Assembly (NCBI GenBank): GCA_964496695.1
Contig: CAZCBE010000008.1
Location: 1 to 64,000 of the forward strand
DNA: 64,000 nucleotides
Direction: 5' to 3'
Origin: SXTU01 sp964496695
GTDB lineage: Bacteria; Verrucomicrobiota; Verrucomicrobiia; Limisphaerales; SXTU01
Within the stretch, counting starts at the first letter, position 1. Every line of letters begins with the position of its first letter. This document shows positions 50,738 through 61,097 of this stretch, one piece after another. Made by a program: the position numbers and the translations under genes. Below the pieces are notes generated by a model. It did no database searches, had not been told where the DNA came from, and saw only the letters and a list, made by a program, of their open reading frames with translations.

Positions 50738-53700
50738 ATGAATTCTCTCCTCCCGCGGTTGCGCCGGTTGCTGGCAGCCTTGTTTGCTGTGGGCCTCGTC
50801 TCGCTCGTGGCCTCGGACTGGCTGCTGTCAGGCAAATTCAATCCGGTGTTCTTCTGCCTCGCCGCCTTCGTCCTGGGCTGCGGCATTGGCGGCGTCTTCG
50901 TTGTGCTCCGCCGTGACATTCAGAAGCGGGAGCAGACGCATGCGAAAAATCACGAGGCCCGTCAGACGTTCGAGACTCTCACCCAGAATTCCCCGGCCGG
51001 CATCTTCCGGGCGAACCAGCAGGGCGACATTCTCTTCGTGAACAACCGCTGGAGCGCGCTCACGGGCCGCTCGCAGGCCGAGAGCCAGGGCTTTGGCTGG
51101 CTGCTCGCGGTCCATCCCGAGGACAACAAGAAGGTCACCGAGGAATGGCGCAAGTGCGTGCGGGGCGAGAAGGAGTTCCGCCTCGATTTCCGCGTCCGCA
51201 CCAAGGACGGCGTCGCCCGCTGGGTCGCCGGCCACGCCACGCGCCTGCTCGACGACCATGAGCAGCCGGCGGGCATCATCGGCTCGATCATGGATGTCAA
51301 CGAGCGCAAGCTCGCCGACGACACGCGCATCGCTGATCAGGGTGCCGCGCTCGACACCGCGCTCGCCCGGGTCCAGCAGGAGGCTTCCTATCGCAAGGAG
51401 ATCGGCGCGGAACTCGAGCGTCGGGCGGACGAACTCAAGAAGCGCGACTCCGAGCTGGAGTCCGCCAACCGCCAGCTCTGGGCCGAACTGTCCGGTCGCG
51501 AACAGGTCGAGGCCGAACTGGCCAAGACCCGTGCGGAGATGGAGAAGCAGGTGGCCGAGCGCACGGCTGGACTTACCGATCTCATTGCCGGCTTGGAAAA
51601 GGCCGTGGCGGAGCACGAGCAGGCGGAGAAGACCGTGCGCGCCGAGAAGACCGAGCTGGAGAAGCGCACCGCCAGTTCCCCCGTGGAACTGGAGGCCCTG
51701 CGCAAGCGTCTCCAAGAGGAAGGCACCCGCCGCCAGCTTGCGGAAGACGACCTGCGCCGCGTGCGCGAAGACTTTGACAAGCTGCAGGCGGCGGCCGAAG
51801 CGCCCGACACGGCGCTGGAATCCATCCACAGCCGTCTGCACGCCGAGATGGAACGCTCCACCCGGCTCGAAGCCGAACTGGATGCGCTGCGCATCGCGCT
51901 CCAAGCCGAGCATGAAAAAGTGGAGCGGGCGGATGCGGAGCGCGAGCTGTCCGAAGAGGCGATGGTGCAGACTAATACCGGCATTCAGCAGCGGATGATG
52001 GAGCTGGGCGCGGAACTGGAGCAGGCGCGGGAACAGCTCTCCGTAGAGATCCTTCGTCGCGAGCAGGCGGAATCCGGTCGGGGCACGGGGGAAATTGACC
52101 CCGAGCTGGCTGAACGCATCGCCACGCTGACGGAGAACAAGATGCAGTTGGACAAGGAGCTGTCCGACCAGCAGAAGGCAATTCAGGCGCTGAGCGAGGA
52201 ACGCAGCCGTCTGGCCGAGCAGCTTGCCGAGGCTGCTGCGGTTCGCACGGCGTTGGAAGCGCGGTTGGAGGCGGCGGACCAGGCAGCCACCGGGCGCACG
52301 GCGTCGGACGAGGCCGAGCTGCGGGAAGCCCAGGCCCGTTTCGAGCAACGCATCACCGAGCTGGATGCCGAGCGCCAGCGGCTTTACGAGCAGGCCGCCC
52401 GCGAAGCGCAGGCGGCCACCGAGGAAACCACCCGGAGCGAAGCCGCGTTGGCTGAACTCCGTGAGCAACTCGTCCAGGCGGAGGCCAGGGCACAGGAACT
52501 CCGCACCGGCACCGAGCAGCAGCGCGCAGAAACGCAACAGCAGATGGATGCGCTGCGCCAGCAGTTGCAGACCGAGGCCGACCGGCGGGCGCAGGCGGAA
52601 TCGGCCTTGGGCCAGTCCAAGTCCGAGACCGAGCGACAGCTTGCGGAAGCAACCGTCGCTTTGGCCGACACGCGCCGGCAGTTGGAGGAGGCCACCGCCA
52701 AAGCTGCGGCCGCGGAGACGGCCCGCGAACAGCTCGCCAGCGAGACGCAACGTCGTGAGCAGGGCGAGGTGTTGCTCACCCAGACGCGCACCGAACTGGA
52801 GGCGCAACTGACCGCGCTCACGGAACTGCGCGCCCAGTTGGAGCGCACGGAGTCGAGCCGGCTGCAGGTCGAGACCGATGCCCGGCAGGCACGCACCACG
52901 ATGGAGCAGCAGCTTGCCGAGGCCCAGCAGCAGGCCGACGCGTTGCGCCAGCAGTTGCAGACGGAAACGGACCGGCGGACGCAGGCGGAGAGCGCACTGG
53001 GGCAGTCCAAGTCCGAGACCGAACGCCAGCTCGCGGAAGCCAACGTGGCCCTGGGCGAGACGCGGCGGCAGTTGGAAGCGGCCGTGGCGCAGGCGACGGC
53101 TTTGGAGCAGGCCCGCGAGCAGTTGACCGGCGAGACCCAGCGCCGCGAACAGGCGGACGCGTTGCTGGCCCAGACGCGGACCGAGCTCGAAGCGCAACTT
53201 GCCACGCTCACGGAACTGCGCGGCCAGTTGGAACGCGCGGAGTCGAACCGCCTGCAGGTGGAAATCGCGGCCTCCGAAACGCACGCGGCTTCAGAGCAGC
53301 GGGTCGTCGAGCTGCAGCAGCGGCTGGACGCGCTGGGGCAGCAGTTGCAGACCGAGACCGAACGACGGGCGCAGGCGGAGTCCGCCCTGGGCCAGTCGAA
53401 GTCCGAGACGGAGCGCCAGCTTGCCGAGGCCAACACGGCCCTCGCCGAGACGCGGCGGAAAGTCGAGGAAGCCCAGGCCCAGGCCGCCGCTTTGGAGCAG
53501 ACACGCGAGCAATTGGGCGGCGAAACCCAGCGCCGCGAGCAGGTGGATGCCTTGCTGGCCCAGACCCGGACGGAGTTGGAGGCGCAGCTTGCCGCGCTCA
53601 CGGAGTTGCGCGCCCAGTTGGAGCGCGCGGAGTCGAGCCGGCTTACGGTCGAGGCCGACGCCACGCAGATGCGGACGGTGATCGAACAGCAGACCGCCGA

Positions 53701-56700
53701 GACGCAGCAGCAGTTGGAGTCGCTGCGCCAGCAGTTGCAGGCCGAGACGGACCGCCGCGCGCAGGCGGAATCTACCTTGGTCCAGTCGAAGTCCGATTTG
53801 GAAAACCGCCTCGCGGAGACGACCACGACGCTGGCCGAGGTCCGCAGCCAAGCGGAGCAGGCCGCAGCCGCCAGCGCACAGCGCGAGGCCGAACTGCTGA
53901 ATGCCAGCACCGACCAGCAGCAGAAGCTCGCCGACCAGGACGCGGAACTGAAGAAGACCTGGGACAACTTGATTCTGGAGACCGATCAGCGCGAGAAGCT
54001 GGAACTGCAACTGGCCGCCACGCGGGCCGACTTGGAGCGTCAGCTCGCGGAGGCCAAGGGCGAGCTGGACCGGCAGGTGGCCGCGTTGACCGGTCTGCGC
54101 GAGCAGGCGGAGCGCGAGGCCGCCGAGCGCAAGCAAACCGAGGAGAGCCTGCTGCAGGCCAGCCGTTCCTCTGAGGAACGCGTGGCCCTGCTGGCCTCCG
54201 AGCTGGAAACCGCCCGCAATGCGTTGCGCGCCGAGTCCGCCCGGCGCGAGGAGCTGGAAACCGCACTGCCCAAGACCAAGACCGAGCTGGGCCAGCGCCT
54301 GGCCGAGGCCGCCGCCGAGGCGGCCGGCTTGCAGGCCCGTCTGGATTTTGAGTCCGCCGAGCGCGAACGCGTCGAGGCGGCCTGGCGCCTGGCCAATTCC
54401 GCCACCGAGCAGCACGCTGGCGAGATGAAAGTCCAGTTGATTGCCGCGCGCGAGGAATTGCGCGTCACTGCGGCGAAGCGGGACGAGGCCGAGGCCGCGT
54501 TCCAGAAGCTCCGCACCGAGACGGAGGAAGCCAGCGCGGAAAGCCGTCGCACGCTGGAGGCCGCGCAAAGCGCCCTGGCGCAGGGAACGGCTGAACGCGA
54601 GACAGTCGAGACCGAATTGCAGCGGGCCCGGGCGGCGTTCGACCAGCAACTGGCGGAGGCCAATGCCACGCTCGAAGAGTTGCGCGCGCATCTGGACCGG
54701 GAAACCGCCGCGCGCCACCAGACGGAACGCGAGTTGCACGAAAGCCTCGCCGATGCTGGCCGCACCACGGAAGCGCTCAAGGTGGATTTGGACAAGACCA
54801 TCAAGGCCCGCCACGAGGAAAGCGAAGCGCGGGCGCAACTGGAACTCCAGCTCCTGCAGGCGGCTGCGGAGTCCGAGCGGGTGGAACAAGGACTGCAGGA
54901 GGATTTGGAATCGGCCCGGGCCGCACATCAGGCGGAGGTCCAGGGCCGTGAGCGGGTCGAGGCGGAGTTCCAGCAAACCCGGACCACACTCGAACAGCAG
55001 TTGGCCGAGACCGGAGCTACGTTGGCCACGGTCCGTGGCCGGCTGGCGCAAGAAACCGCTTCCCGCCACGAGACGGAACGGGAACTGCGCGAGAGCCTGG
55101 GCGATGCGGGCCGCACCACCGAGGCGCTCAGGAACGATTTGGATGCCGCCCTCAAGGCGTGGGAGGAGGAAACCCGGCGGCGCGAGCAGGCTGAAGCCGC
55201 CGCACGCACTGCGGAAGGCGAACTGACGCAGCGCCTTGCGGTGGAGACCGGCACCCGGGAGCAGTTGGAGCAACGGCTCCGGCAGTCGGCCGAGGAAGCC
55301 GAAAGCGAAGCCCAGGCCTTGCAAGCCGAGTTGGAGTCCGTTCGTGAGGCGCAGCGGGCCGAGGCCCAGCACCGTGCGCAGGCTGAAACCGAATTTGAGC
55401 AGTCCCGGGCCACGTTGGAGCAGCAGCTCGCGGAGGCGAACGAGGGCTTGTCGGGCCTGCGCGCGAAGCTGGAGCAGGAGGCCGCCGCCCGCCATCAGAC
55501 CGAAGCGGAACTGCGCACGAGCCTGACCGACGCGGGCCGCACCACGGACGCGCTCAAGGCCGATCTCGACGCGGCCCTCAAGGCTTGGAGCGAGGAGACG
55601 CAGCGGCGCGAGCAGGTGGAACAGGCGGTCGGGGAAGCCAGCCGGACCGGCCTGGCCCTTCAGTCCGAGCTGGAGTCTGTTCGAGCCACGCAACGAGAAG
55701 CGGCGCAACGACACGACCAGGCGGAGGCGGAATTCCAACGCGTCCGGACGGCGCTGGCCACGCAGCTTGCGGAGACGAACGCCACGCTGCAGGAAGTGCA
55801 ATCACAACTGGAGCAGGCCACGGCGGCCCGGATCGAGACGGAGCGGAAGCTGCGCGAGACCCTCGCCGATGCTGGCCGCACCACGGAAACGCTACGGGCC
55901 GAATTCGAGACGTCCCGCAAAGTGCAGCGCGACGAGGCGATGCGGCGCGCGCAGGCCGAGACCGAACTGCAGCAGACCAAACAGGAACTGGAGAAGGAAC
56001 TGGCGGACGCGAACATGGAGCTGCTCGATGTCCGGTCCCGGCTGGACCACGAGGCAACGGTTCGCCGCCAGGTGGAGGAGGCCGCCCGGCAGCACAGCGC
56101 CAGCGCCGAGCAGCGGCTGGCGGACCGCCTCTCGGAAGTGCAGGCGTTGCAGGAGCAGTTGCGTGCCGAAACCGCCCAGCGCGACCAGACGGCCGCGGAA
56201 CTGCGGGACACCCGGGACCGGCTGGAGCAGCAGCTCGCGGAAACCGCCGGCGTCCTGCGCGAGACCGGTGCTCGCCTGGAGCACGAACTGGTCGAGCGCC
56301 GCCGCATCGAGGAGTCGCTCTCCCAGAACAACGTCACGCTGGAGGCCCGCGTCACCGAGGGCAGCTCAGCGCTCGCGGCCACGCAGCAGCAGCTTGAAGA
56401 TGCCCGGGGGCACCATGCGGCCGCCGTGTCGGAGCTGGCCGGCCTTCGCGCCGAGTTGGAACGCCTGCGGGCCGAGCAGCAGCAGGCCATCGGCGAGGCT
56501 ACTGCCCGCCTGAAGGTTCAACTGGCCGAGCATGATCGTCAGGAAGAGCAGCTCCGGCTCGCTGCCATGAGTGCCGAGCAGCGGCTCCGCGACCGGGCGA
56601 TTGACCTGGAGTCGGCGAACAATGCACTCCGCGGAGAGATGGAGAAGCGGCTGCGCATGGAGCTGACCTGGCAGATGCAGCGCGAGGACTTCGACCGGCG

Positions 56701-58558
56701 GATGGGGGATTTGACGAATTCGCTCCGCACCGCCGACGCCAAGGCAAGCCAGGACTCCGCCGAACTGCGGCGTGCGCACGAGACCTTGCAGCAGGCCCAC
56801 GCCGAGCTGACCCGCCGGCTGGCCGAGCGGGAGGCGGAATTGACCGCTGAACTGGCCGCGTCACGCGCGCAGGCCGCCAAACTCGACCACGCTCACTCCG
56901 AGGCCAGCCAGGCGACGGCAGCAGTGCAGGGGCAGTTGAACACCACGCGCGCCGAACTGGAGATGCTGGAGCGGCAGTTCACCCAGCGGGTCAACACGCT
57001 GGAATCGGTCGAGGCCCGGCTGCGCGAAGAGAGCACGCACCGCGAGCGTGCCGAGGCCGAACTGGACCGGTTGCGCGAAGCCAGCGAGCACCTGGTCGCC
57101 GAGCGGCTGGCCGCCTTCAACGCCGCCCGCCAGGGATGGGAGCAGGAAGCCGCCCGGATGCGGGAGGCCCAGACCGAATTGCAGCGGGCCAACACGGAGG
57201 TTGGCGAACGCCTCGCGCGGCTGACCGGTGAGATGGAGGCGGCCCGCCTGCAGGCAGAGCAGGAGGCGGCCCAGCGCCGCACGCTCGAGGACGCCTTGCA
57301 GCAGAGCCATGGCGAGGTGGAACTGCGCGTCTCGGAACGCACCGCCGGCTTGAACACCGTGGTCCAGCAACTGGAGGCGGAACTCGCCGAGTCGCAGCGC
57401 GCAGAGGAGCAGTTGCGCCACAAGCGCATCGAGGCGGTCAGCACGCTGGCGGGTGGGATGGCGCATGAGCTGAACAATGTGCTCGCGCCCGTGCTCATGG
57501 CAGCCCAGCTCCTGCGCAAGCAGGTCAGCGGCAAGTCCCGCACCCTCGTCGAGAGCGTCGAGGCCAGCGCCCAGCGCGGGGCGGACATCGTCAAGCAGGT
57601 GCTGACGTTTGCGCGCGGCTTCCACGGGGAGCGCGCACCGGTTTCTCCGGAGATGCTGGTGCGGGACATTGTGAAGTCGGTGCAGGAGACCTTCCCGCGC
57701 AACGTGCGCGTGAGCAGCGAGATCGGGGACGACCTGCTGCTGATTTCCGCCGACTCCGCGCAGCTTCACCGGGTGCTGCTCAACCTGGCGGTGAACGCAC
57801 GGGATGCGATGCCCTCCGGCGGCACGCTCAAGTTCAGCGCGGAGAACGTGATGGTGGACGAGAAGTTCATCCAGCAGCGCCGGGCCACCGGTGCCAAGCC
57901 GGGCAGCCATGTGCTGTTCCGGGTCACGGACTCCGGGTCGGGCATCCCGCGCGAAATCCTCCCGCGCATCTTCGAGCCGTTCTTCACCACCAAGGAGCCG
58001 GGGCAGTCGGTGGGCCTGGGCCTGGCGACCGCGCTGGGCGTGGTGCAGAGCCACGGCGGGTTCTTCCTGGTCGAGACGGAGGAGGACAAGGGGACCGAGT
58101 TTCAGGTGTATATCCCCGCCGCAGGCGCGGAGACGGCGGTCCGTTCGCCGCAGGCCGAACTGCCGCGCGGGAACGGCGAACTGCTGATGCTGGCGGATGA
58201 CGAGCAAGGCGTGCTGGATGTGACGGCGGAGATCCTGGAGTGGCACGGCTACAAGGTGCTGACCGCGCGCGATGGCGAGCAGGCGCTGGGCATCTACGAG
58301 CAGCACGCCGATGACATCAAGGTGGTCATCACCGACATCCTGATGCCCTTCATGGACGGCGTGGAGCTGTGCCGTGAACTGCGGAAACGCAACGCGACGC
58401 TGCCGATCATTGTCGCCTCCGGGATGGGCCATGAGAAGTTCGTGACCGATCTGCGGGAGCTGGGCGTGCCCCGGTTCTTGAAAAAGCCCTTCGCGGCGGA
58501 AGACCTCCTGCGCGGCCTGCATGCGGAACTGCACCCGGATGCGCCGCCGGTGGCTTGA
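50738..58558 (+). CDS. Giant PAS - coiled-coil - hybrid histidine kinase
   Basis: A 2,606-residue sensor kinase. Two transmembrane helices lie at about residues 10-60 (LLAALFAVGLVSLVA and FFCLAAFVLGCGIGGVFVV). A PAS domain spans roughly 75-190 (NSPAGIFRANQQGDILFVN and the MDVNERK end). About 2,030 residues of almost unbroken Glu/Gln/Ala/Arg-rich heptad coiled coil follow. Part of it (52561-54100) is in exact 390-bp units. HisKA then has AGGMAHELNNVL with His2243, HATPase has NLAVNARDAMPSGG and GLGLATALG, and a C-terminal receiver has phospho-acceptor Asp2533. Histidine and ATP-binding motifs are intact, so autophosphorylation is expected. The coil is too long for normal signal linkers. ATG 50738 is preferred over TTG 50714. 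Confidence 0.92.
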   Translation: MNSLLPRLRRLLAALFAVGLVSLVASDWLLSGKFNPVFFCLAAFVLGCGIGGVFVVLRRDIQKREQTHAKNHEARQTFETLTQNSPAGIFRANQQGDILFVNNRWSALTGRSQAESQGFGWLLAVHPEDNKKVTEEWRKCVRGEKEFRLDFRVRTKDGVARWVAGHATRLLDDHEQPAGIIGSIMDVNERKLADDTRIADQGAALDTALARVQQEASYRKEIGAELERRADELKKRDSELESANRQLWAELSGREQVEAELAKTRAEMEKQVAERTAGLTDLIAGLEKAVAEHEQAEKTVRAEKTELEKRTASSPVELEALRKRLQEEGTRRQLAEDDLRRVREDFDKLQAAAEAPDTALESIHSRLHAEMERSTRLEAELDALRIALQAEHEKVERADAERELSEEAMVQTNTGIQQRMMELGAELEQAREQLSVEILRREQAESGRGTGEIDPELAERIATLTENKMQLDKELSDQQKAIQALSEERSRLAEQLAEAAAVRTALEARLEAADQAATGRTASDEAELREAQARFEQRITELDAERQRLYEQAAREAQAATEETTRSEAALAELREQLVQAEARAQELRTGTEQQRAETQQQMDALRQQLQTEADRRAQAESALGQSKSETERQLAEATVALADTRRQLEEATAKAAAAETAREQLASETQRREQGEVLLTQTRTELEAQLTALTELRAQLERTESSRLQVETDARQARTTMEQQLAEAQQQADALRQQLQTETDRRTQAESALGQSKSETERQLAEANVALGETRRQLEAAVAQATALEQAREQLTGETQRREQADALLAQTRTELEAQLATLTELRGQLERAESNRLQVEIAASETHAASEQRVVELQQRLDALGQQLQTETERRAQAESALGQSKSETERQLAEANTALAETRRKVEEAQAQAAALEQTREQLGGETQRREQVDALLAQTRTELEAQLAALTELRAQLERAESSRLTVEADATQMRTVIEQQTAETQQQLESLRQQLQAETDRRAQAESTLVQSKSDLENRLAETTTTLAEVRSQAEQAAAASAQREAELLNASTDQQQKLADQDAELKKTWDNLILETDQREKLELQLAATRADLERQLAEAKGELDRQVAALTGLREQAEREAAERKQTEESLLQASRSSEERVALLASELETARNALRAESARREELETALPKTKTELGQRLAEAAAEAAGLQARLDFESAERERVEAAWRLANSATEQHAGEMKVQLIAAREELRVTAAKRDEAEAAFQKLRTETEEASAESRRTLEAAQSALAQGTAERETVETELQRARAAFDQQLAEANATLEELRAHLDRETAARHQTERELHESLADAGRTTEALKVDLDKTIKARHEESEARAQLELQLLQAAAESERVEQGLQEDLESARAAHQAEVQGRERVEAEFQQTRTTLEQQLAETGATLATVRGRLAQETASRHETERELRESLGDAGRTTEALRNDLDAALKAWEEETRRREQAEAAARTAEGELTQRLAVETGTREQLEQRLRQSAEEAESEAQALQAELESVREAQRAEAQHRAQAETEFEQSRATLEQQLAEANEGLSGLRAKLEQEAAARHQTEAELRTSLTDAGRTTDALKADLDAALKAWSEETQRREQVEQAVGEASRTGLALQSELESVRATQREAAQRHDQAEAEFQRVRTALATQLAETNATLQEVQSQLEQATAARIETERKLRETLADAGRTTETLRAEFETSRKVQRDEAMRRAQAETELQQTKQELEKELADANMELLDVRSRLDHEATVRRQVEEAARQHSASAEQRLADRLSEVQALQEQLRAETAQRDQTAAELRDTRDRLEQQLAETAGVLRETGARLEHELVERRRIEESLSQNNVTLEARVTEGSSALAATQQQLEDARGHHAAAVSELAGLRAELERLRAEQQQAIGEATARLKVQLAEHDRQEEQLRLAAMSAEQRLRDRAIDLESANNALRGEMEKRLRMELTWQMQREDFDRRMGDLTNSLRTADAKASQDSAELRRAHETLQQAHAELTRRLAEREAELTAELAASRAQAAKLDHAHSEASQATAAVQGQLNTTRAELEMLERQFTQRVNTLESVEARLREESTHRERAEAELDRLREASEHLVAERLAAFNAARQGWEQEAARMREAQTELQRANTEVGERLARLTGEMEAARLQAEQEAAQRRTLEDALQQSHGEVELRVSERTAGLNTVVQQLEAELAESQRAEEQLRHKRIEAVSTLAGGMAHELNNVLAPVLMAAQLLRKQVSGKSRTLVESVEASAQRGADIVKQVLTFARGFHGERAPVSPEMLVRDIVKSVQETFPRNVRVSSEIGDDLLLISADSAQLHRVLLNLAVNARDAMPSGGTLKFSAENVMVDEKFIQQRRATGAKPGSHVLFRVTDSGSGIPREILPRIFEPFFTTKEPGQSVGLGLATALGVVQSHGGFFLVETEEDKGTEFQVYIPAAGAETAVRSPQAELPRGNGELLMLADDEQGVLDVTAEILEWHGYKVLTARDGEQALGIYEQHADDIKVVITDILMPFMDGVELCRELRKRNATLPIIVASGMGHEKFVTDLRELGVPRFLKKPFAAEDLLRGLHAELHPDAPPVA
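52561..54120 (+). repeat. Tandem 390-bp (130-codon) repeats inside the giant kinase gene
   Basis: The phrase GCAGTTGCAG occurs at 52561, 52951, 53341 and 53731, exactly 390 bases apart. The following bases (GCAGGCGGA, CAGTCCAAGTCCGAGAC) are conserved at the same spacing. Later coil units (around 54752, 55103, 55529 and 55868, each encoding DAGRTTEAL-like segments) are looser, at 351, 426 and 339 bases. Confidence 0.85.
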
Positions 58559-58690
58559 GTCGCCGGTCGGCGGTGCGTTGGGCCTTCACCACGCGTGCGG
58601 GCGATGGTCGAATGCATCCGCCGGCGGGGCAATTAGTATTGCCAATCCCGGCACGGTTCTGCGATAGCAACGCCGTCAGACCAAAACGCG

Positions 58691-61003
58691 ATGAGCACTG
58701 TTTCACCCAAGCCGCCGCTTTGCATCCTGCATCTCGAAGACAGCCCCACGGACCGCGAACTGGTGCAGGAGCTGTTTGCCGCGGACGGGCTGGCCTGCCA
58801 GTTCAAGAGCGTCGAGACGCGCGTGGCGTTTGAGGCCGCGCTGGAGCGCGGCGATTTCGACGTCATTCTGTCCGACTACTCGCTGCCGGGGTTCGACGGC
58901 ATGACTGCGCTGGCGCTCGCGCAGCAGCGCCGGCCGCAGGTGCCTTTCGTCTTCATCTCCGGCGTGATGGGCGAGGAGCGCGCCATCGAAAGCCTCAAGA
59001 ACGGGGCGACGGACTATGTGATCAAGCAGCGCATCGAGCGGCTCATCCCCTCGGTGCGCCGTGCGTTGCGCGAGGTGGTCGAGCGCCAGCAGTTGCGGGA
59101 GACGGAGACGCGCCTGCGCCAGAGCGAGGAGCAACTGCGCCAGATCACGGAGAATGTCAGCGACTGGATCCTGGTCTTCGATGCCGAAGGCCGCTGCACC
59201 TACGCGAACCCCGCCTGTCTGGCCGCGTGCGACACGCCGCCCGGTGGTCCCTGCCCGGATTTCTGGAGCCATCTGGATGGGGATGATGCGGCGCGCGTGC
59301 AGAGCGAGTTTTCCCTGGCCATCCGCACCGGCACCATGCGCCGGGTGGAGTTCCGGCTGCGCAGCGGGGCCACGCACCGTAGCATCGAATCGCAGATCAA
59401 CCTCGTGTGTGACGACAAAGGCGCGCGCACCGGGGTCATCCTGGTCTGCCGGGACATCACCGAACGCCAGCAGGCGGAGGAGCAGTTGCGGGCGCAGGCG
59501 GCGGTGCTGGACAAGGCGACCGACGCAATCATCGTCTGCGGGGCCGAGGAGGAGATCATTTACTGGAACAAGAGCGCGGAGCGGCTGTATGGCTGGAGCG
59601 CGAGCGAGGCCCATGGTCGCAGCCTGCACGCGCTGCTGCATCCCGCGCCGCCTCCGCAGCTCGGCGAGGCGCGCCATGCAGTGAAGCAACGCGGCGAATG
59701 GCATGGCGAACTGCGGCAGTCTGGCAAGGACGGCGGGGCCGTGGTCGTGCACAGCCGCTGGACCTTGTTCCGGGACGACGCTGGCCGCGCGCAATCCCTG
59801 CTCGTAGTGAACACGGACGCCCGCAACCTCCAGCACAACGAAGCCCAGTTCCTGCGTGCGCAGCAGGCCGCCAGCCTCGCCGCGCTGGCCGATGTGATGG
59901 CCCGGGAACTGCGCGCCGCGGTGGAACCGGTGCTGCTCGCCTCCCAATTGCTGCGTGTGCGCACCCATGCGGATGCGCCACGCTGGCCGGACGCCCCGGA
60001 CGCGCAGCCCCGGCGCATGGCCGAAGTGATGGAGCAGCTTGAGGCGATGGCCCGGCCGGCGCACTCGGAGCGGATGGAGATTGCCGTGGGCTCGGTCATC
60101 GAAGAGGTGGGGCGGCATGTTCGCCAGGCGGTGCCGCCCGGAGTGGCCGTCACTACTTCCGTGCCGGAAGATTTATGGGCGGTGGTGGGCGATCCCGAAG
60201 CACTCCGGCAGGCCGTGATGAACCTGTGTGTGAACGCACGCGAAGCGATGCCCGAGGGTGGGCGGATCGAGGTCGTTGCGGAGAACCTTGCCCTGAAGGA
60301 TAGCGATCTGCGCCTGCGCAACGGCAGCCGGCCGGGCTTGCACGTGGTCATCACCGTGGCGGACACGGGCTGCGGCATCCCGCCGCAAAACGCGGAGCGG
60401 ATCTTCACGCCGTTCTTCACCACCAAGGACCATGGCCAGTCTGTGGGCGTGGGATTGACGGCCGTGCAGGCCATCGCTCGGTCCCACGGCGGCTTCGTGA
60501 CGGTGGACAGCGAGGTGCAGCGCGGGAGCCGGTTCCGGATCTACCTCCCGGCCACCAGCGGCAATCCCGTGCCCGAGCGGCCCCAGCCGCGTCGTTCCTA
60601 TCCGCGCGGCAACGGCGAGTGTGTCCTGCTCGTGGACGACGAGGCGGGCTTCCGTGAGATCACGCAGGTCACACTGGAGAAATATGGCTACCGCGTCCTC
60701 ACGGCCTCCGATGGTTCGGAAGGCATGAGCCTCTACATGCGCCACCGGCAGGAAATCCAGCTCGTGCTCACGGACATCGTGATGCCGGTGATGGATGGCG
60801 CGGCGCTCATCCGGTCACTCCACAAGATGGGCGCGCAGGTGCGCTTCCTGGCCGTGAGCGGACTCGTGGAGCGGGAGAAGGTCATGGTCGCAACGGCGGC
60901 CCCCGGCGTGCAGGTGGACTTTCTGGCCAAGCCCTTCGCCACCGAAAAGCTCCTGGCCGCCGTGCGCGAGGCGCTGCAGCGACCGCTGCCGGCTGCGAGC
61001 TGA
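58691..61003 (+). CDS. Hybrid histidine-kinase-like protein lacking the phospho-His
   Basis: A 770-residue cytoplasmic protein with no transmembrane segment. The N-terminal receiver has Asp62 in ILSDYSLPGFDG, followed by two PAS domains (about 150-265 and 270-390). The HisKA-like helix then reads LADVMARELRAAVEPVLLASQLL, where Arg405 stands in the place of the phosphorylated His of its neighbour (MAHEL). The ATPase domain remains intact (NLCVNAREAMPEGG, VADTGCGIPP, GVGLTAVQAIA), and a C-terminal receiver has Asp695. It lies 132 bases downstream of the giant kinase and on the same strand. It may therefore be phosphorylated in trans or act as an allosteric or phosphatase partner. Start ATG 58691. 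Confidence 0.88.
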   Translation: MSTVSPKPPLCILHLEDSPTDRELVQELFAADGLACQFKSVETRVAFEAALERGDFDVILSDYSLPGFDGMTALALAQQRRPQVPFVFISGVMGEERAIESLKNGATDYVIKQRIERLIPSVRRALREVVERQQLRETETRLRQSEEQLRQITENVSDWILVFDAEGRCTYANPACLAACDTPPGGPCPDFWSHLDGDDAARVQSEFSLAIRTGTMRRVEFRLRSGATHRSIESQINLVCDDKGARTGVILVCRDITERQQAEEQLRAQAAVLDKATDAIIVCGAEEEIIYWNKSAERLYGWSASEAHGRSLHALLHPAPPPQLGEARHAVKQRGEWHGELRQSGKDGGAVVVHSRWTLFRDDAGRAQSLLVVNTDARNLQHNEAQFLRAQQAASLAALADVMARELRAAVEPVLLASQLLRVRTHADAPRWPDAPDAQPRRMAEVMEQLEAMARPAHSERMEIAVGSVIEEVGRHVRQAVPPGVAVTTSVPEDLWAVVGDPEALRQAVMNLCVNAREAMPEGGRIEVVAENLALKDSDLRLRNGSRPGLHVVITVADTGCGIPPQNAERIFTPFFTTKDHGQSVGVGLTAVQAIARSHGGFVTVDSEVQRGSRFRIYLPATSGNPVPERPQPRRSYPRGNGECVLLVDDEAGFREITQVTLEKYGYRVLTASDGSEGMSLYMRHRQEIQLVLTDIVMPVMDGAALIRSLHKMGAQVRFLAVSGLVEREKVMVATAAPGVQVDFLAKPFATEKLLAAVREALQRPLPAAS

Positions 61004-61097
61004 GGCAACGTGAATGTCGCGCGTCGCTTAAGTGGGTCGGAAAACTCACTGTGGCGGCGGGTTGAATTCGTCCGTTGCACGAACTTGCGCGGAGCGT

